Assembly: GCF_937468385.1 (NCBI RefSeq) | Contig: NZ_CALBWS010000020.1 | Coordinates: forward strand, 33,131 to 97,130 | Origin: Neobacillus rhizosphaerae | GTDB taxonomy: Bacteria; Bacillota; Bacilli; Bacillales; Cytobacillaceae | DNA length: 64,000 nucleotides | Direction of reading: 5' to 3' | Shown: in pieces, positions 60,775-64,000 of the stretch | How positions within the stretch are numbered: the stretch's first letter is position 1 | Layout: every line of letters starts with the position of its first letter | The notes under the pieces: generated by a model | What the model saw: only the letters and a program-made list of their open reading frames with translations | The model's database searches: none | Told to the model about the DNA's origin: nothing | Made by a program: the position numbers and the translations under genes

Positions 60775-62967
60775 GTGCCGATTGAGTGGAATGAAAAGGA
60801 ACAAGTATTTCATCTATATAGTGGCAGAATGAGTTATATCATTCAGATTGTCCATGGAAAATATCCTGCGCATTTATACTGGGGCAAGCGGGTTCGGGTG
60901 CAACAGCCATCTTCTATCCTGACCTTTAAGGGCAGGGCATTTTCTCCGACTACGGAACCGACCGACCCCAAGTTTTCCCTTGATACATTGCCACAGGAAT
61001 ATCCGGCGTATGGAAACGGGGATTTCAGATCACCTGCCTATCAGCTTTGTTCCCCAGATGGGTCAACAATTACGGAATTTGTTTTTGATTCCCATGAGAT
61101 TTTTCAAGGGAAACGCCCGCTTAATGGGTTGCCTTCCGCCTATGTCGATGATGATTCTGAGGCGGATACATTAGTTATCACACTGGTTGATTCACTGCTT
61201 GGGGTTGGGATGAATCTCAGTTATACGGTCTACCGTGACCTTGATGTTATCACCAGATCTGTTTCCATTGAGCACCTTGGCAGTCATGAAGTGGAATTAC
61301 ATAAATGTATGAGTATGTCGGTCGATTTCCACCAATCGGATTGGGACTGGCTCCATCTACATGGAACATGGGGGAGGGAACGTCATATTGAACGGCGGCC
61401 CTTGCACCACGGGATTCAAACCATTTCTTCAGCTAGGGGGGCAAGCAGCCATCAGCATAATCCTTTTGTAGCCTTACTTTCGAAGAATGCGAACGAAGAC
61501 AATGGCGATGTTTATGGAATTAGTTTAGTTTACAGTGGGAATTTTCAAGCTGACCTTGAAGTAGACCCTTTTCAAACAACAAGGCTCGCAATCGGGATCA
61601 ATCCGTTTGATTTTACCTGGTTGTTAAAGCCGGGAGAAACGTTTCAAACTCCAGAGGCCTTAATGGTCTATTCTTCTGATGGCCTCGGTGGGATGTCCAG
61701 AACGTATCATCAATTACTTCGAACCAGGGTTTGTCGTGGTGTTTATCGTGACAAAACGCGTCCGATTCTCTTCAATAGTTGGGAAGCTACCTATTTTCAT
61801 TTTACTGAAAAAAAGCTAAAGGATATTGCTGTGGCCGGAAAAGAACTAGGAATTGAGCTGTTCGTCTTGGATGATGGCTGGTTTGGTCGTCGTGACAATG
61901 ATAAAAGCTCATTAGGTGATTGGGTGGTAAATAAGAAAAAACTGCCTAATGGGCTAAAGGGCATAGCTGATTATATTGGGACAAAAGGGATGCAGTTTGG
62001 GTTGTGGGTCGAGCCGGAAATGGTTTCTCCGGATAGTGAATTGTACTGCAACCATCCTGATTGGTGTCTGCATGTGCCGGGACGCAAGCGGACGCTGTCT
62101 AGAAATCAATTAGTCCTTGATCTAAGCAGGGAAGATGTAGGGAATTACTTAATTGATACCCTAACGAAGGTTTTTAAGAGTGCTCCGATTTCGTATGTGA
62201 AATGGGACATGAACCGAAATATGACGGAAGTTGGTTCGGCCCGGCTGCCTCCTGAAAGGCAAAGGGAAACAGCACACCGCTATATGCTTGGCCTATACCG
62301 GATTTTAGAAAAACTAACTGAACGATTTCCAGATATTTTGTTTGAAAGCTGCTCGGGTGGTGGCGGCCGTTTTGATCCGGGTATGCTGTATTACATGCCG
62401 CAAACCTGGACGAGTGATGATACCGATGCGGTCGAAAGGTTAAAAATTCAATACGGAACAAGTCTTGTTTACCCAGCCATTACGATGGGGGCCCATGTCT
62501 CAGATGTGCCGAACCACCAGGTGGGCAGGACAACCTCGCTTTTAATGAGATGCCATGTGGCAATGGCGGCAAATTTGGGTTTTGAATTAAAAATCGATCA
62601 GCTGAGCAGTGAGGAGAAAACACTAGTCGCCACGCAAATCCAAAAGTATCAACAAATCAAAGATGTGGTCTGTTTTGGTGACCAATTCAGGCTGTTAAGC
62701 CCATTTGAAGGAATGGATACAGCGTTGATGTATGTGACTCCAGATCAGGAAAAAGCGGTTGTATTTTATTACAAAACACTGGCCACTCCGAATCCTCCCT
62801 TTTTTCGGCTAAAATTGCGCGGACTAAAGTCAGGGGAGATGTATAGAGTAAACGATGATGATAAGGTTTTTTTTGGAGATGAGCTTATGCAAATAGGCTT
62901 AAGTTTGCCATTAATTAAAAAGGATTTCACCTCTTATCTTTTTCAAATCCAAAGGTTAAAAAAGTAA
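60775..62967 (+). CDS. GH36 alpha-galactosidase, copy 2
   Basis: GTG 60775 lies 6 bases after AGGGGGGAG. The 730-residue cytoplasmic enzyme has the GH36 blocks LDDGWFGRRDND, the nucleophile Asp in YVKWDMNR at residue 478, SCSGGGGRFDPGM, and the acid/base Asp in WTSDDTDA at residue 548, the positions reported for Geobacillus AgaA. It is a paralogue of the enzyme at 13204 (same motifs, many differences), and here it stands alone with its own terminator and no transporter genes. It probably hydrolyses melibiose- or raffinose-type sugars. Confidence 0.93.
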   Translation: MPIEWNEKEQVFHLYSGRMSYIIQIVHGKYPAHLYWGKRVRVQQPSSILTFKGRAFSPTTEPTDPKFSLDTLPQEYPAYGNGDFRSPAYQLCSPDGSTITEFVFDSHEIFQGKRPLNGLPSAYVDDDSEADTLVITLVDSLLGVGMNLSYTVYRDLDVITRSVSIEHLGSHEVELHKCMSMSVDFHQSDWDWLHLHGTWGRERHIERRPLHHGIQTISSARGASSHQHNPFVALLSKNANEDNGDVYGISLVYSGNFQADLEVDPFQTTRLAIGINPFDFTWLLKPGETFQTPEALMVYSSDGLGGMSRTYHQLLRTRVCRGVYRDKTRPILFNSWEATYFHFTEKKLKDIAVAGKELGIELFVLDDGWFGRRDNDKSSLGDWVVNKKKLPNGLKGIADYIGTKGMQFGLWVEPEMVSPDSELYCNHPDWCLHVPGRKRTLSRNQLVLDLSREDVGNYLIDTLTKVFKSAPISYVKWDMNRNMTEVGSARLPPERQRETAHRYMLGLYRILEKLTERFPDILFESCSGGGGRFDPGMLYYMPQTWTSDDTDAVERLKIQYGTSLVYPAITMGAHVSDVPNHQVGRTTSLLMRCHVAMAANLGFELKIDQLSSEEKTLVATQIQKYQQIKDVVCFGDQFRLLSPFEGMDTALMYVTPDQEKAVVFYYKTLATPNPPFFRLKLRGLKSGEMYRVNDDDKVFFGDELMQIGLSLPLIKKDFTSYLFQIQRLKK

Positions 62968-62983
62968 TTTTGATGAATACGTC

Positions 62984-63010
62984 AAAACCTCCGTAGAAGG
63001 AGGTTTTTTG
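62984..63010 (+). terminator. Terminator after alpha-galactosidase copy 2
   Basis: AAAACCTCC (62984-62992) pairs with GGAGGTTTT (62999-63007), followed by further T residues. Confidence 0.88.
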
Positions 63011-63160
63011 GATAGATATTTCTTTAGAACACTTACGATTTTGGATGATTGAAACATCAGCGGGGCTCTGACTGCCGGCATTTCAGGACTAAACATGAAG
63101 ATTTGTGTTAAACTAACCCAAGACTTGTATCTAAATTCACAATAATAATGGAGTGTTTAT

Positions 63161-63340
63161 ATGAGTAATGCTAAAGGAAAAAGCGGAACAGGCAGAGGAA
63201 CAGGCAAAAAGGGCTGGAATCGTTGGCAAGCAGGTGCTAACAGAGCAAAGAGCGCCAAACCATATGTAAGCAAAGGGGTTAAAAAAGCTGTAAATGCAAA
63301 AACCACCAGCAACAATAAAAATGACACATCCGAAATGTAG
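63161..63340 (+). CDS. Small basic Gly/Lys-rich protein (59 residues)
   Basis: ATG 63161 has GGAG 7 bases upstream. The product starts MSNAKGKSGTGRGTGKKGW and continues NRWQAGANRAKSAKPYVSKG, with a Ser/Asn/Thr-rich tail. It is very basic, has no Cys and no hydrophobic segment. It reminds me of the short DUF3934-type proteins of Bacillus, which share a GTGRGTGKKGWNRWQ-like core, but this is from memory and tentative. The basic composition would suit nucleic-acid binding. A minus-strand frame over the same DNA (63137-63343) has no ribosome site and is rejected. Confidence 0.7.
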   Translation: MSNAKGKSGTGRGTGKKGWNRWQAGANRAKSAKPYVSKGVKKAVNAKTTSNNKNDTSEM

Positions 63341-63401
63341 CAACCTAGTTTTGAAATATCACAGTTAGTGGGTTATGCTAAATTATAACAATTGAATACT
63401 A

Positions 63402-63578
63402 TTGCATATTGGTTTTTTTGCATACGATTGCAAAAAATGAAAAGGGAATCATGTGAGAATCATGAACGGTCCGGCCGCTGTAATTGGAGAGCAACCTTCT
63501 ATCTATGTCACTGAGTTTAAACTTGGGAAGGCAGAAGGAAGCAATGACCCAAAAGTCAGGAGACCTGCCAAAATGTAT
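63402..63578 (+). ncRNA. Cobalamin (B12) riboswitch
   Basis: The conserved parts of the aptamer are visible in order: AAAAGGGAA (63440-63448), the CCGGCCGCTGTAA core (63471-63483, compare CCCGCCACTGTAA), GGGAAGGC (63525-63532), AATGA, and the B12-box AAGTCAGGAGACCTGCC (63553-63569). TGCATATTGG (63403-63412) and CCAAAATGTA (63568-63577) can form the closing P1 stem. It binds adenosylcobalamin or a related corrinoid and normally represses cobalamin uptake or synthesis genes. The controlled gene is not in the window. Confidence 0.92.
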
Positions 63579-63662
63579 TTGTGGAACCTTCCGGGAAAAG
63601 GCGATGCTTAGTTGGTGTACATATATTGGTGTTTTCTGTAAATCCGTATATTTAAAATAAAC

Positions 63663-63702
63663 AAAGCCTTGATTTTCTTAATGGAGGATCAAGGCTTTTT
63701 GT
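63663..63702 (+). terminator. Terminator following the B12 riboswitch
   Basis: AAAGCCTTGAT (63663-63673) pairs perfectly with ATCAAGGCTTT (63688-63698), followed by TT. It probably is the expression platform of the riboswitch, 85 nt downstream of the aptamer. Confidence 0.8.
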
Positions 63703-63703
63703 A

Positions 63704-63814
63704 TGGAAAAGGGGCGGAGCGCCGCAAAAGCGAATTAGTTTATCCAATTCAAGTGAAATAAATACATTTTTCACTTCGAATTAGGTGAAGTTCTGCTCTG
63801 CTCACACCGCCTTT
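63704..63814 (+). repeat. Tandem structured element, copy 1
   Basis: It begins TGGAAAAGGGGCGGAGCGCC and ends CTCTGCTC followed by ACACCGCCTTT. The ends pair (AAAGG/GGCGG with CCGCCTTT, and AGC with GCT). Internal stems are GAATT/AATTC and AAGTGAAA/TTTCACTT. Copy 2 begins 188 bp later with the same ends but different, still complementary, internal stems. Confidence 0.75.
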
Positions 63815-63891
63815 ATTAAGTTAGCTTGGTTTTTAGAACGAATTGTATTTCCATGGTAGATGGTGGCGTGTAACGCCATTTACGTTTTCTG

Positions 63892-64000
63892 TGGAAAAGG
63901 GGCGGAGCGCCGCAAAAATGAATCACTTTAACCAGTTAAAGTGAAATACCCATTTCACTAGACGAAAGATGTGAAGTCTAGCTCTGCTCTCACCGCCTTT
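63892..64000 (+). repeat. Tandem structured element, copy 2 (reaches window end)
   Basis: It has the same TGGAAAAGGGGCGGAGCGCC start and CTCTGCTC-TCACCGCCTTT end as copy 1. Internal stems are CACTTT/AAAGTG, GTGAAAT/ATTTCAC and CTAGAC/GTCTAG. More copies may follow outside the window. The spacer between the copies (63815-63891) contains a TGGCG/CGCCA hairpin near 63861-63878. Confidence 0.75.

Noticed and set aside
63137..63343. 68-codon minus-strand frame
   Set aside because: Antisense to the 59-residue basic protein, which has a ribosome site and plausible composition.
63704..64000. CRISPR array at the right edge
   Set aside because: The repeats are too long (about 110 bp), have varying interiors, and there are no short regularly spaced spacers or cas genes.

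Overview
The window looks like chromosome from a low-GC Gram-positive member of the Bacillaceae. The evidence is A+T-rich coding sequence, strong AGGAGG-type ribosome sites, frequent TTG/GTG starts, lipoprotein-type solute-binding proteins, YesM/YesN two-component systems and catabolite-response (cre) like sites. Species cannot be fixed from the sequence. No rRNA, tRNA, transposase, phage or CRISPR feature was seen.

Most of the window is a galactoside and galactose utilisation region. Left edge (1-3.0 kb): the 3' end of a PstS-like gene, an HxlR regulator with an SpxH/YjbH-like DsbA-fold protein, and a truncated CoA-transferase gene that still has a sigma-54 promoter. Block A (3.2-15.4 kb): YesN/YesM two-component system, a CUT1 sugar importer without its ATPase, a GH2 beta-galactosidase and a GH36 alpha-galactosidase. 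Block B (15.7-21.6 kb): galK-galE-galT-galM and a LacI-type regulator, with TTTACTAAAA-like operator sites in front. A small CcmH-like gene follows. Block C (22.6-30.8 kb): a three-component sensor (membrane-anchored sugar-binding protein, kinase, AraC-type response regulator) and the galactose importer mglBAC. Block D (30.9-34.2 kb): hflX behind a long leader with a 13-codon leader peptide and terminators, then lemA and a TPM-domain gene. Block E (34.6-46.9 kb): a third kinase/regulator pair, a second CUT1 importer, an MFS transporter, an (alpha/alpha)6-barrel glycosidase and a second GH2 enzyme. Block F (47.0-52.6 kb): a sigma-54 activator divergent from an SDR dehydrogenase and a two-subunit glycine-decarboxylase-like PLP enzyme, with a near-consensus -24/-12 promoter and palindromic upstream sites. 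Block G (52.7-58.9 kb): a third CUT1 importer and a third GH2 enzyme, a close duplicate of the second. Right edge (59-64 kb): NRDE-family protein, DedA protein, second alpha-galactosidase, a 59-residue basic protein, a cobalamin riboswitch with terminator, and two tandem copies of a structured ~110-nt element; the gene under riboswitch control lies beyond the window.

The inferred flow is: three CUT1 importers bring in beta- and alpha-galactosides, probably sharing an MsmX-type ATPase encoded elsewhere; intracellular GH2 and GH36 enzymes release galactose; mglBAC imports free galactose; galM, galK, galT and galE feed the Leloir pathway. Each of the four solute-binding-protein genes is followed by a hairpin before the next transporter gene.

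The points most worth following up are the tandem structured elements behind the B12 riboswitch, the sigma-54-controlled GcvP-like operon, the hflX attenuator, two families of dispersed intergenic repeats, and the shared operator motif of the gal and mgl operons.
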